In this document: in pieces, positions 34,454-42,703 of the stretch
Layout of the letters: each line of letters begins with the position of its first letter
Numbering within the stretch: position 1 is the stretch's first letter
Origin: an uncultured Parabacteroides sp.
GTDB taxonomy: Bacteria; Bacteroidota; Bacteroidia; Bacteroidales; Tannerellaceae
DNA: 64,000 bases
Assembly: GCA_900552465.1 (NCBI GenBank)
Contig: URZO01000010.1
Coordinates: 1-64,000 of the forward strand
Direction of reading: 5' to 3'
Made by a program: the position numbers and the translations under genes
The notes under the pieces: generated by a model
The model's database searches: none
The model's input: the letters and a program-made list of their open reading frames with translations, nothing else
Told to the model about the DNA's origin: nothing

Positions 34454-34684
34454 ATGAACATAAATGATTTTATTAGAAATTTTGCCGAACAATTCGAAGA
34501 TACAACAGAAAGTGAATTTACGGCAACAACCGTATTTAAAGATTTGGACGAATGGTCTTCGCTGATAGCTTTATCTATAATTGCTATGGTAGATGAGGAA
34601 TATGATGTTTTGTTAAAAGGAGATGATATTCGAAATGCTGAAACTATAGATGATTTATTTGAAATAGTAAGATCAAGAAGATAG
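34454..34684 (+). CDS. Acyl carrier protein 2 (divergent)
   Basis: Small acidic helical protein of 76 residues with a carrier fold pattern. The usual DSL is replaced: DEWSSLIALSIIAMVDEEYDV, with S36 as the likely phosphopantetheine site and a Ser where Asp normally precedes it. It lies between the VioB-like acyltransferase and the ketoreductase/KAS III pair, so it is the probable carrier for the beta-ketoacyl/hydroxyacyl chain. Confidence 0.78.
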   Translation: MNINDFIRNFAEQFEDTTESEFTATTVFKDLDEWSSLIALSIIAMVDEEYDVLLKGDDIRNAETIDDLFEIVRSRR

Positions 34685-34688
34685 ATAT

Positions 34689-35423
34689 ATGTTTAATTTG
34701 AACGGCAAGCATATATTGATTACGGGTGCATCTTCTGGAATGGGGAGAGTCTTCGCTCAAATGATTGCAAAGCAAGGTGCAAGAGTCTCTCTTTTGGCTC
34801 GTAATGAAGAAAGATTAAGAGAGACGTTGTCTGGCTTGGAAGGAGAAGGTCATCAATATTATGTATGTGATTTGGTAGATGATTGCCAATTGAAAAAAGT
34901 GGTAGACGTTCTCACTCCTTTGAATGGAATTGTTTTTTGTGCAGGTGTAAATGAATTTTTACCTATAAAATTTGTTAAGCAGGAAAAAATAGATCATATT
35001 TTTCAGACTAATTATTTTTCACAATTATTGTTGTTGAAATATATACTGAAAAAGAAGTTGCTTAATAAAGGCTCTTCTTTAATTTTCATTTCTTCGGTTT
35101 CTTCTTTATTGGGGGTTTCAGGAACACTCTTATATGCATCGTCTAAAGCGGCTATCAATTCTGCTGTTAAAGTATTAGCAAGTGAATTTTCAAGTTCTAA
35201 AATACGAGTAAACTCTATTTGTCCGGGTATAATTAAGACACCTATGATTGAGAATACAAATATTGATGAAACGCAGTTCTTGGAACAGGAATGTAAGTAT
35301 CCTTTAGGATTAGGCATTCCGGAAGATGTAGGTTATGCGGTTATTTACCATTTGGCAGATGAGAGTCGTTGGCTTACTGGTAATATAATGGTCTTAGATG
35401 GTGGTTTTTCATTGAATAAATAA
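34689..35423 (+). CDS. Short-chain dehydrogenase, FabG-like ketoreductase
   Basis: Classical SDR of 244 residues. It has the cofactor-binding TGASSGMG (12-19), CAG in place of NNAG (FCAGVN), catalytic serine about 136 (FISSVSS), and Y149 with K153 in YASSKAA. The ending WLTGNIMVLDGGFSL is typical of FabG-type enzymes. With ACP2 upstream and KAS III downstream it would reduce a 3-ketoacyl-ACP to a 3-hydroxyacyl-ACP. It may instead act on a sugar. Confidence 0.85.
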   Translation: MFNLNGKHILITGASSGMGRVFAQMIAKQGARVSLLARNEERLRETLSGLEGEGHQYYVCDLVDDCQLKKVVDVLTPLNGIVFCAGVNEFLPIKFVKQEKIDHIFQTNYFSQLLLLKYILKKKLLNKGSSLIFISSVSSLLGVSGTLLYASSKAAINSAVKVLASEFSSSKIRVNSICPGIIKTPMIENTNIDETQFLEQECKYPLGLGIPEDVGYAVIYHLADESRWLTGNIMVLDGGFSLNK

Positions 35424-35424
35424 T

Positions 35425-36477
35425 ATGGCGACAATAACATACCATAATGTCGGAGTAAAGGCGATGTCAGCTTGCGTCCCTTCTTATATTGCATATAATA
35501 AGGACTTGGTTGATTTGATGGGACAAGAAGAAGTTGATAAAATGATTGATTCAGTAGGTATTCATGAGCGAAGAATATCTTCTCCAGATATTTGTGCTTC
35601 TGATTTGTGTTTTAAAGCAGCAGTGAGATTGATGGAGGATAATCAGATTGATCCTGCATCAATTGATATGCTTTTGTTTATGAGCCAAACACCCGATTAT
35701 CAGATTCCGGCAAGTTCTTGTATATTGCAACATCGTTTAGGCTTACCAAAATCTTGTGCTTGTATGGATATTACATTGGCATGCTCAGGATATGTATATG
35801 CTTTATCAACAGCGTTTTCATTTGCTTCTATGGAAGGTATTAATCGAGTACTTTTACTTGATGGAGAAACTATTTCAAAGGTAGTAAATCCTCGTGATAA
35901 AGTAAATTTACCTCTTTATGGTGATGCAGGTACTGCGACTCTAATCGAAAAAGGAGATTATAAAGATTCTGTGTTTATATTGAATACAGATGGAAGTGGA
36001 GAGGAGGCAGTGAAGATTCCTGTTGGAGGGTACCGTCATCCTTTCACTGTGGAAAGTATGAAAGAAATGGAGCGGGAAAATGCAAATTACAGATCTGATG
36101 TCCAAATTTATATGGATGGAATGGATGTTTTTAATTTTGCAATAGGGGTTGTTCCTAAAAGTATTAAGGAAATAGTGAAACAAACTAATTCGTCTTTGGA
36201 GGATATTGATTATTTGGTATTTCATCAGTCTAATAAATTTATGACAGATTTTTTTGTAAGGCGTTTGAAGTTTAGTCCTGAAAAAGTGCCTTATTGCATT
36301 TCAAAATATGGAAATACCAGTTCGGCTTCTATCCCTTTGACTATGGTGTCGGAACTATCTGGTCTATTAGATGCTGAAAAAACAGTTGTAATGTGTGGTT
36401 TTGGGGCAGGGTTGTCATGGGGTACAGCTCGAATAATCTATCATAATTGTCAGATTTCTACTGTAATTGAATATTAA
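35425..36477 (+). CDS. 3-oxoacyl-ACP synthase III (FabH-like)
   Basis: Ketosynthase of 350 residues with the complete triad: C120 in ITLACSGYVYAL, H267 in YLVFHQSNKFM and N297 in KYGNTSSASIP. It would condense an acyl thioester with malonyl-ACP, or in FabH-like tetronate enzymes join a chain to glyceryl-ACP. It is one base after the SDR stop and next to VOC, FkbH-like and ACP3 genes. The housekeeping fabH is expected elsewhere; a copy inside a glycan locus indicates a dedicated acyl substituent. Confidence 0.88.
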   Translation: MATITYHNVGVKAMSACVPSYIAYNKDLVDLMGQEEVDKMIDSVGIHERRISSPDICASDLCFKAAVRLMEDNQIDPASIDMLLFMSQTPDYQIPASSCILQHRLGLPKSCACMDITLACSGYVYALSTAFSFASMEGINRVLLLDGETISKVVNPRDKVNLPLYGDAGTATLIEKGDYKDSVFILNTDGSGEEAVKIPVGGYRHPFTVESMKEMERENANYRSDVQIYMDGMDVFNFAIGVVPKSIKEIVKQTNSSLEDIDYLVFHQSNKFMTDFFVRRLKFSPEKVPYCISKYGNTSSASIPLTMVSELSGLLDAEKTVVMCGFGAGLSWGTARIIYHNCQISTVIEY

Positions 36478-36478
36478 T

Positions 36479-36880
36479 ATGTTGATTGATTGTAAGTTTC
36501 ATCATATCGGGATGGCTGTTTTTGATATTGAGAAAACAGCTCCCTATTATATGGAGGTTGGATATAGTCGGACTGAAACGATAATTGATCCTATTCAGAA
36601 TGTAAAGATATGTTTCCTTCATAAGGAAGGAATGCCTTTGTTAGAATTGTTAGCTCCAGTAAACGATAAATCTCCTGTCAATCGGATCTTGGAAAATATG
36701 GGTGTACAGCCCTATCATTGTTGTTATGAAGTTCCCAATATTGATGAAGCTGTAACTTATTTGAAAAGAAAAGGATTTTTATTGTTAGGAAAACCTATTT
36801 CGGCTTGTGCAATGGAGGGGAAACAGATCTGTTTCCTTTTCAATAAGCCTGTGGGGCTTATTGAATTGGTTGAATTATAA
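36479..36880 (+). CDS. VOC-family protein (methylmalonyl-CoA epimerase-like)
   Basis: Vicinal-oxygen-chelate protein of 133 residues. It shows two beta-alpha-beta-beta-beta units: FHHIGMAVFDIEKTAPYYMEVG at the start and PYHCCYEVPNIDEAVTYLKRKG in the middle, with metal ligands expected at the histidines and at the glutamate in the final LIELVEL. Resemblance is closest to methylmalonyl-CoA epimerase/glyoxalase. ATG 36479 is preferred over an upstream TTG that lies inside the KAS III gene. The paralogue at 28815 is broken. Confidence 0.82.
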   Translation: MLIDCKFHHIGMAVFDIEKTAPYYMEVGYSRTETIIDPIQNVKICFLHKEGMPLLELLAPVNDKSPVNRILENMGVQPYHCCYEVPNIDEAVTYLKRKGFLLLGKPISACAMEGKQICFLFNKPVGLIELVEL

Positions 36881-36887
36881 ATAGAGT

Positions 36888-38477
36888 ATGCAATATTTTA
36901 TCTTTCGAAATTATACAGTTGAGAATCTATTTAATACATTCGATGTCAGTTTTTCTGGATATGATGACATTTTTTGTATTGATCAAAAGGCTGATGGTTA
37001 TATTTGGTGCTATCAGGTTCCAATCAAATACGATGTGGATGCTTTGATTACCGAGGTAGAAGCTTATTTTGATAAGTTGTGCTTATGTTTTAGCCGGATA
37101 GTGGAAAAGAAACCTTTTCTTGTTTTTTCATTGGAGAATCTGAGCGAGGTTCGGTTTTGTGATGTAGACTATCGATTAGAAGAGACCATTGACCGATTTA
37201 ATAGAAGAGTACGTGAGTTTGCTGAAGAGCATCAAAATATCAAGTTTATTGATTTTTCCGAATTCCTTCGATGTTTCCCGTCTGATCAATGGATTGATTG
37301 GAAATACTATCTTGTATCACAGATAGTTATAAATCCCCGGTTGGTTCCCTACTTTAAAAAGTGGTTTTTACATAAGCTTGATAGTATATCATTGAAACGT
37401 AAAAAGTGTTTGGTTTTAGATTTAGATAATACTCTTTGGGGGGGGGTTTTAGGAGAAGAAGGAATGAATGGCATTAAGATTGGAGGGGATTACCCTGGTA
37501 ATGCTTTTCTTTATTTTCAAAAGGCATTAGTCGCTTTGAGTAAGTCCGGTATTATTCTTACGATTTGCAGTAAGAATAATGAAGCGGATGTTTTGGAGGC
37601 GTGGAAAAATAATCCATTTATTGTATTAAAAAAAGAGTATATATCTGCATATAGAATCAATTGGCAAAATAAGGTTGATAATATAATGGATTTAGCTAAA
37701 GAGTTGAATATAGGCTTGGATAGTTTTGTCTTCATTGATGATAATCCTTCTGAGCGAGAACTTGTCAAGCAAATGTTGCCTATGGTTGAAGTTCCAGATT
37801 TTCCTGATAAACCGTATCTTTTACCTTCATTTTTCAATTCTTTAGTAAATGATTATTTTCGTGTGTATACCCTCACTGATGAAGATAAGCAAAAAACTCT
37901 TCAATATCGGGCGAATGTTAGAAGAGCAGAAGAACAGGCAAAATTTGTTGATATGGAATCTTATTTTGCAAGTTTGCAATTGAAGATTACAATAGAAAAA
38001 TTAGATTCATATAATTTATCTCGTATTGCTCAAATGACTCAGAAGACTAATCAGTTTAATTTGACGACAAAACGATATACTGAATCAGATATTTTAAGTT
38101 TGGAAGATAAGGGATGGCATATTTATTGTGTTCGAGTAGAGGATAAGTTTGGAGATAACGGTATCACCGGTACAATCTTTTTGCAGCCTATAAATGAAGG
38201 ATGGATTATCGATTCTTTGTTGTTTAGTTGCCGTATATTGGGAAAAGGCATAGAGTTTGCTTTTATGCAATCCTTATTATTTCATTTAAAAGAAAAGGGT
38301 TATTCAAATATAGAAGCTTTTTATTTGCCGACATTGAAAAATGAACAGGTATCACATTTTTATGATCAGTTAGGGTTTGCATTAGTTGATGAGGATGCTT
38401 CATCCAAATATTATCAGTTAGATTTAAGCCAGTGGAGTATGCCAATAAAGTCATATTATAATATTATATATAAATAG
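36888..38477 (+). CDS. FkbH-like HAD-family glyceryl-ACP synthase
   Basis: Protein of 529 residues. After an N-terminal domain (about 1-165), the HAD-IIIC domain starts with LVLDLDNTLWGGVLGEEG (D178, D180), has SKNNEADV as motif II and SFVFIDDNPSERELVKQ as motif III. A GNAT-like C-terminal domain contains CRILGKGIEFAFM. FkbH proteins convert 1,3-bisphosphoglycerate to glyceryl-S-ACP, the partner here being ACP3 just downstream. A G9 run (37438-37446) lies in the catalytic loop codons. Glyceryl units are used for methoxymalonyl, tetronate and lactyl-type groups. Confidence 0.87.
   Translation: MQYFIFRNYTVENLFNTFDVSFSGYDDIFCIDQKADGYIWCYQVPIKYDVDALITEVEAYFDKLCLCFSRIVEKKPFLVFSLENLSEVRFCDVDYRLEETIDRFNRRVREFAEEHQNIKFIDFSEFLRCFPSDQWIDWKYYLVSQIVINPRLVPYFKKWFLHKLDSISLKRKKCLVLDLDNTLWGGVLGEEGMNGIKIGGDYPGNAFLYFQKALVALSKSGIILTICSKNNEADVLEAWKNNPFIVLKKEYISAYRINWQNKVDNIMDLAKELNIGLDSFVFIDDNPSERELVKQMLPMVEVPDFPDKPYLLPSFFNSLVNDYFRVYTLTDEDKQKTLQYRANVRRAEEQAKFVDMESYFASLQLKITIEKLDSYNLSRIAQMTQKTNQFNLTTKRYTESDILSLEDKGWHIYCVRVEDKFGDNGITGTIFLQPINEGWIIDSLLFSCRILGKGIEFAFMQSLLFHLKEKGYSNIEAFYLPTLKNEQVSHFYDQLGFALVDEDASSKYYQLDLSQWSMPIKSYYNIIYK
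37438..37446 (+). repeat. Nine-G homopolymer in the FkbH-like gene
   Basis: G9 spans the codons for W-G-G-V in the HAD motif I region. Runs of this length are prone to slippage, and a one-base change would truncate the protein at about one third of its length. The frame is intact in this sequence. Confidence 0.85.
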
Positions 38478-38478
38478 A

Positions 38479-38700
38479 ATGGAAGAACGTATATTTAAAG
38501 TATTAAAAGAAACATTTAATTTAGATCAAGTAGATACGACTTTGTCGCAGGCGAATTGTATTAAGTGGGATTCTATGAATCATCTGAATTTAATTATAGC
38601 TTTGGAATCAGAGTTTGAAGTTTCCTTTGAGCCTGAAGAAATGGCTGTCATGAAAAGTTATGAGACAATATCTACTGTTCTAAAAGAAAAATTGGGATAA
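38479..38700 (+). CDS. Acyl carrier protein 3
   Basis: Carrier protein of 73 residues with attachment serine S32 in KWDSMNHLNLIIALE. Placed one base after the FkbH-like gene, as is usual for the ACP that receives the glyceryl unit. It belongs to the FkbJ/tetronate-type carrier group by context and by the WDSM(N/T)H signature. It abuts the next glycosyltransferase gene with no gap. Confidence 0.87.
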   Translation: MEERIFKVLKETFNLDQVDTTLSQANCIKWDSMNHLNLIIALESEFEVSFEPEEMAVMKSYETISTVLKEKLG

Positions 38701-39636
38701 ATGCTTTCCCCTATAATTGTTCCTGTTTATGATCGTTTAGAACATTTGCAAAGGTGCGTCTCTTCCTTGCAAATGAATGATTTAGCAATTGAATCTATAT
38801 TATATATAGTTTCTGATGCTTCTTATAAACCTGAGCATATAGAAAGAATCAATAGAGTGCGTGAGTATGTTTCTACTATTGATGGTTTTAAAAAGGTTAT
38901 AGGTATTTTTAGAGAGGAAAATTTAGGTGCCCATTGTTCGATAGGGAATGCTATCATTGATATACTGAAGGAGTATGACTCATATATCTTTTTAGAAGAT
39001 GATATAGTAGTCTCTTCCGATTTTCTTCGATTCATGAACGATGGCCTTACTTATTATAAAAATCAAAAGGATATTTTTGCTATATGTGGCTTTAAGCTCC
39101 CTTTCGTTTTGCCTAAAGGATATGATAAAGATATCTATTTCTATCCTTGTAATTCGCCTTGGGGATTTGCTACTTGGAAAGATCGCTGGGAATCGGTAAA
39201 TCATGAATATTTTGATCGTTATTCTGAATTAAAGAAAGATCCGAAAAAATACAAAGCATTCACTTCTATAGGCTTTTATATAAAAGGTATTTTACAAGCC
39301 GATTCTCGGAAGGAAATTGTTGCTGGAGATTTACGTGTTTATTACCACATGTTCCAACACAATATGTGTTCTGTTTTTCCCGCTGTTTCCAAAACACAGA
39401 ATTGGGGTTTCGACGGTACAGGAGAACATTGTGGTAATAAAAAAGTATGGTGGGCGAAACCTGAATTGGATACAAGAAATCAATCGACAAAATTTATCCC
39501 TTTTACTGGTTACAATGAGGAGTTATTGAAAAGTCATAGAAAATTTATGGATAAAGTGTTTGGAGGGATAATCGCAAAATGGTTAAAATATACTTGGGTG
39601 CATAGGTTATGGAAGAAAGTGAAAATACGCCTTTGA
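38701..39636 (+). CDS. Glycosyltransferase (GT-A, GNT-I-like)
   Basis: Protein of 311 residues with a GT-A start (PIIVPVYDRLEHLQRCVSSL), the metal-binding acidic cluster FLEDDIVVSSDFLRFMNDGL, and CNSPWGFATWKDRW, a segment typical of GNT-I/GT13-like and related bacterial sugar transferases. The histidine/arginine-rich late region (MDKVFGGIIAKWLKYTWVHRLW) may contact the membrane. Starts directly after ACP3 and overlaps the next gene by 28 bases. Donor unknown. Confidence 0.78.
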   Translation: MLSPIIVPVYDRLEHLQRCVSSLQMNDLAIESILYIVSDASYKPEHIERINRVREYVSTIDGFKKVIGIFREENLGAHCSIGNAIIDILKEYDSYIFLEDDIVVSSDFLRFMNDGLTYYKNQKDIFAICGFKLPFVLPKGYDKDIYFYPCNSPWGFATWKDRWESVNHEYFDRYSELKKDPKKYKAFTSIGFYIKGILQADSRKEIVAGDLRVYYHMFQHNMCSVFPAVSKTQNWGFDGTGEHCGNKKVWWAKPELDTRNQSTKFIPFTGYNEELLKSHRKFMDKVFGGIIAKWLKYTWVHRLWKKVKIRL

Positions 39637-40629
39637 TTAGTGTTGTTATTCCTCTTTTCAATAAAGAAAAAGTTGTTTTGAAGACATTAGAATCAGTTAC
39701 AAAACAGACTTTTACTAATTTTGAAGTTGTAATAATAAATGATGGCTCTACGGATCATAGTGTAGAAATAGTATCTCATTTTTTAGATAATGAATCATTA
39801 TCTAATCAACCGAATATTCGGTTGATTAGATAATGAATCATTATCTAATCAACCGAATATTCGGTTGATTAGTAAGTCTAATGGAGGTGTTTCTTCTGCT
39901 CGAAATCGTGGCATACAAGAAGCTAAAGGAAAATATGTATCTTTTCTGGATGCAGATGATGAATGGATGCCGGATTTTTTATATTATATTAATGAGTTGA
40001 TTGTGAAATATCCTATGTGTGATGTTTTTGCTACATTATATGCATATAGGGAACCTGACAAGTTTTATGAGGCAGATATAAAGAGATTTACTTTTGATTC
40101 AATAGATGGTATCGTGAATAATTATTTTGAAATGTCAACGCAAGGTAGACCTCCTTTGTGGACTTCCTCAATAGTTGTAAGTAAAAAAGCAATTTTTTCT
40201 ATAGGAGGATTCCCTCCATTAAAAATGGGTGAAGATATTCTGACTTGGGCTAAATTGGCTTGTCAATATAAAATTGCATATTATCGGAAAGTATTAGCAG
40301 TCTATAACCGTTTGCCGGAAAGCTATGAGACAGGGTCATATGCAGAAGACACGTTGCCTTCTCCAAAGGATGATAAAGGGGGAGAATTACTACAGATGTT
40401 ATATTTATCAAATCCGAATGTGAAAGGATTGAAAAAGTATTGTTTTTTATGGCATAAGATGCGACTTGTAATGTTTGTAGATTCAGGAAGAAGAAAGGAG
40501 GCTTTTCAAGAATGGTTGAAAACAATACCTTCTGGACTATTTAATCTGGATTGTTATTATCGATTGTTTTTGAATTTGATTCCTGTTATATGGCAAAGGG
40601 GAATTAAGAGAATAATAGGTAAATATTGA
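39609..40629 (+). pseudogene. GT2 glycosyltransferase gene disrupted by a 43-bp tandem duplication
   Basis: The N-terminal part reads LISVVIPLFNKEKVVLKTLESV and VVIINDGSTDHS, then a perfect 43-bp duplication (39787-39829 and 39830-39872) shifts the frame and stops it (product 74 residues). Downstream the second frame resumes exactly where a single copy would leave it: NIRLI-SKSNGGVSSARNRGIQEAKGKYVSFLDADDEW. With one copy removed the gene is 978 bases and codes for 325 residues, a normal GT2. As written it is off. The downstream part could restart only at a poor TTG (39865), which would lack the nucleotide-binding motif. Confidence 0.9.
39787..39872. repeat. Perfect 43-bp tandem duplication inside a GT2 gene
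   Basis: Two identical 43-base units, 39787-39829 and 39830-39872. Each unit holds a near-palindrome (ATAATGAATCATTAT) followed by a perfect 28-bp palindrome (half-site CTAATCAACCGAAT; 39802-39829 in copy 1). Because 43 is not a multiple of three, copy number sets the frame: one copy keeps it open, two close it. Confidence 0.93.
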
Positions 40630-40700
40630 ATAATAAGTAATTCTGGTGATTATTTATCTTCGTCGGATTAAGGTCTTATATATAGCTAAAATATTGTGTT

Positions 40701-41453
40701 ATGAATAATTTAAAATCCTTATATTTGAATCAACGGTTTTTCCCAAACATTTCAAGTGTTGTTATCAATCCTTTTTATTTTACACGTAAGAGGTTATTGA
40801 AATGTTTATCTAATTTTGCCTCCTCTCTATCTGGTCGCCTTTTAGATTTTGGGTGTGGGTCTAAGCCATATAAGTCATTATTTACAGAAGTGTCCGAGTA
40901 TGTCGGTGTAGATGTCGAGAATGAGGGACATAACCATGATACAGAGGACGTGGATTTTTATTATGACGGGATGACTCTTCCTTTTGAAAAAGAGATATTT
41001 GATTCGATTTTATGCAGTGAGGTTTTGGAACATGTTCCGGATCTTGATGTCACATTGAACGAACTAAATCGAGTTTTAGTTTTGGGTGGTAAATTATTGA
41101 TAACAGTACCATTCGTTTGGCCGGAACACGAATTACCATTTGACTTTAGACGATTTACTGTAAATGGATTATCAAAAGTCGTAAAAGATCATGGTTTTGA
41201 AATACAAAAAGTGAACACTTCCGGAACATTTATTGAAGTCATTATTCAAATGTGGATAATGTATTTGCATAATGGATTGTATACAAAGAACCGTTATTTG
41301 AATATTTTGATAAATGCGATTTTTATATTTCCGTTTACCCTATCGGGTATTATTCTTTCTACTATTTTTCCCAACATAAAAGGGTTATATCTTAATGTTA
41401 CTTTATTAGCAGAAAAGAAAGCTACAGCGTTTGATCCTGTTTTAATAAAATGA
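40701..41453 (+). CDS. SAM-dependent methyltransferase (Methyltransf_11 type)
   Basis: Protein of 250 residues with motif I LLDFGCGSKPYKSLF, post-I EYVGVDVENEG, and SILCSEVLEHVPD followed by NELNRVLVLGGKLLITVPF, the class I pattern. A C-terminal hydrophobic segment (about 205-235) suggests membrane association. A TATCTTCG (40655-40662) upstream, one base off the -7 consensus, might give a local promoter after the broken GT2 gene. Possibly modifies a glycan or lipid-linked intermediate. The stop overlaps the GT4 start. Confidence 0.82.
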   Translation: MNNLKSLYLNQRFFPNISSVVINPFYFTRKRLLKCLSNFASSLSGRLLDFGCGSKPYKSLFTEVSEYVGVDVENEGHNHDTEDVDFYYDGMTLPFEKEIFDSILCSEVLEHVPDLDVTLNELNRVLVLGGKLLITVPFVWPEHELPFDFRRFTVNGLSKVVKDHGFEIQKVNTSGTFIEVIIQMWIMYLHNGLYTKNRYLNILINAIFIFPFTLSGIILSTIFPNIKGLYLNVTLLAEKKATAFDPVLIK

Positions 41454-42703
41454 AGGTCCTCCTAATAAATACCTCGGAATGTGTAGGTGGTGCTGCTGTT
41501 GCTGCAAGACGTTTAAAGCGTGCTTTGCTGAAAATTATTAGCGTAAATGTTAAAGTCTTGGTTCGAGATAAACAAACGGCAGATGTTGCCATTTGTTCTA
41601 TACAGCGGTCATGGTTTAGTCGTAAAGTGAGTTTTTTCCGTTTCCTCTGGGAGCGATTAATTATTTTTATTGCTAACTTTTTCTCTCGGCAAAACCTTTT
41701 TCAGGTTTCTATCGCTAATACAGGTAATAATGTCATAAAACAACCTGTTGTTCAGGAGGCTGATATTATTCATCTCCATTGGATTAATCAAGGCTTTCTA
41801 TCTTTGTCCGATTTAAAAAAGTTGATTGCCTCAGGCAAGCCTGTAGTATGGACGCTCCATGATCTTTGGCCTGCAACAGCCATTTGTCATTATCCGGACA
41901 AGTGTGAAAAATATCAATCGAAATGTAGTCAATGCCCATTACAGGTCGTTTCTCCTCTATTTGATTTGGCTGCCTGGACTTATAGGAGGAAAAAGAAGAT
42001 TGGATTAGATAAGGTTCATTTTGTCGGTTGTAGCAGATGGATAACGGAAATGGCGGAAAAAAGTTCTTTATTGGAAGGTGCATCGTTTACTTCTATTCCC
42101 AATTCAATAGATACTTCTGTTTTTAAACCGAGAAATAAGAGCGATGCAAGAGTGTTATTACATTTGCCGGAAGATAAGTCCCTATTATTATTTGCCGCAG
42201 CTAAACTATCAGATAAAAGGAAAGGGGCAAATTATTTAATAGAGGCTTGCTCGGTGTTAAAACAGTGTTATACGGATAAGATAGAAATTGTTTTAATGGG
42301 TAATGGCTCTGAAGAACTATGCCGGGCATTGCCTTTTAAAGTAAATTCATTAGGATATATTTCAGATCAGGCAACAATGGTTGCGGCCTATTCCTGTGCG
42401 GATTTGTTTGTGATCCCTTCATTAGAAGATAATCTACCTAATACGATAATGGAATCGATGGCATGTGGAACACCCTGTGTAGGCTTTGCAACAGGCGGTA
42501 TCCCTGAAATGATTGATCACAAAATAAATGGCTATGTTGCAAACTGTATGGATGCAAGCGATTTAGCTAACGGTATCCAATGGATTTTGGAACACAAAGA
42601 CTGGCAAGTTCTTTCGGATGCTTGCGTGAAAAAAGTACAAGTGAATTATGCCGAAGAAGTTGTTGCCAAACGATATATAGAACTATATAAAAGTATTATA
42701 TGA
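41450..42703 (+). CDS. Glycosyltransferase family 4
   Basis: GT-B enzyme of 417 residues. The N-terminal half opens LLINTSECVGGAAVAARRLKRAL and contains ADIIHLHWINQGFLSLSDLK, followed by TLHDLWPATAICHYPDKC. The C-terminal Glycos_transf_1 half has IPNSIDTSVFKP, LSDKRKGANYLIEA and the donor-site E-x7-E region VIPSLEDNLPNTIMESMACGTPCVGF. A cysteine-rich stretch (CHYPDKCEKYQSKCSQCP) is also seen in WcaC-like proteins of this family. Overlaps both neighbours by ATGA. Confidence 0.9.
   Translation: MKVLLINTSECVGGAAVAARRLKRALLKIISVNVKVLVRDKQTADVAICSIQRSWFSRKVSFFRFLWERLIIFIANFFSRQNLFQVSIANTGNNVIKQPVVQEADIIHLHWINQGFLSLSDLKKLIASGKPVVWTLHDLWPATAICHYPDKCEKYQSKCSQCPLQVVSPLFDLAAWTYRRKKKIGLDKVHFVGCSRWITEMAEKSSLLEGASFTSIPNSIDTSVFKPRNKSDARVLLHLPEDKSLLLFAAAKLSDKRKGANYLIEACSVLKQCYTDKIEIVLMGNGSEELCRALPFKVNSLGYISDQATMVAAYSCADLFVIPSLEDNLPNTIMESMACGTPCVGFATGGIPEMIDHKINGYVANCMDASDLANGIQWILEHKDWQVLSDACVKKVQVNYAEEVVAKRYIELYKSII

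Noticed and set aside
35425..38700. A complete tetronate or polyketide gene cluster.
   Set aside because: KAS III, FkbH and ACP match, but no polyketide synthase, acyltransferase pair or cyclising enzyme of that pathway is present. Only the module resemblance is reported.
39787..39872. A short CRISPR-like array, because of the two identical 43-bp units with internal palindromes.
   Set aside because: The units are directly abutting with no spacers, there are only two, no cas genes are nearby, and removing one unit restores a glycosyltransferase frame.
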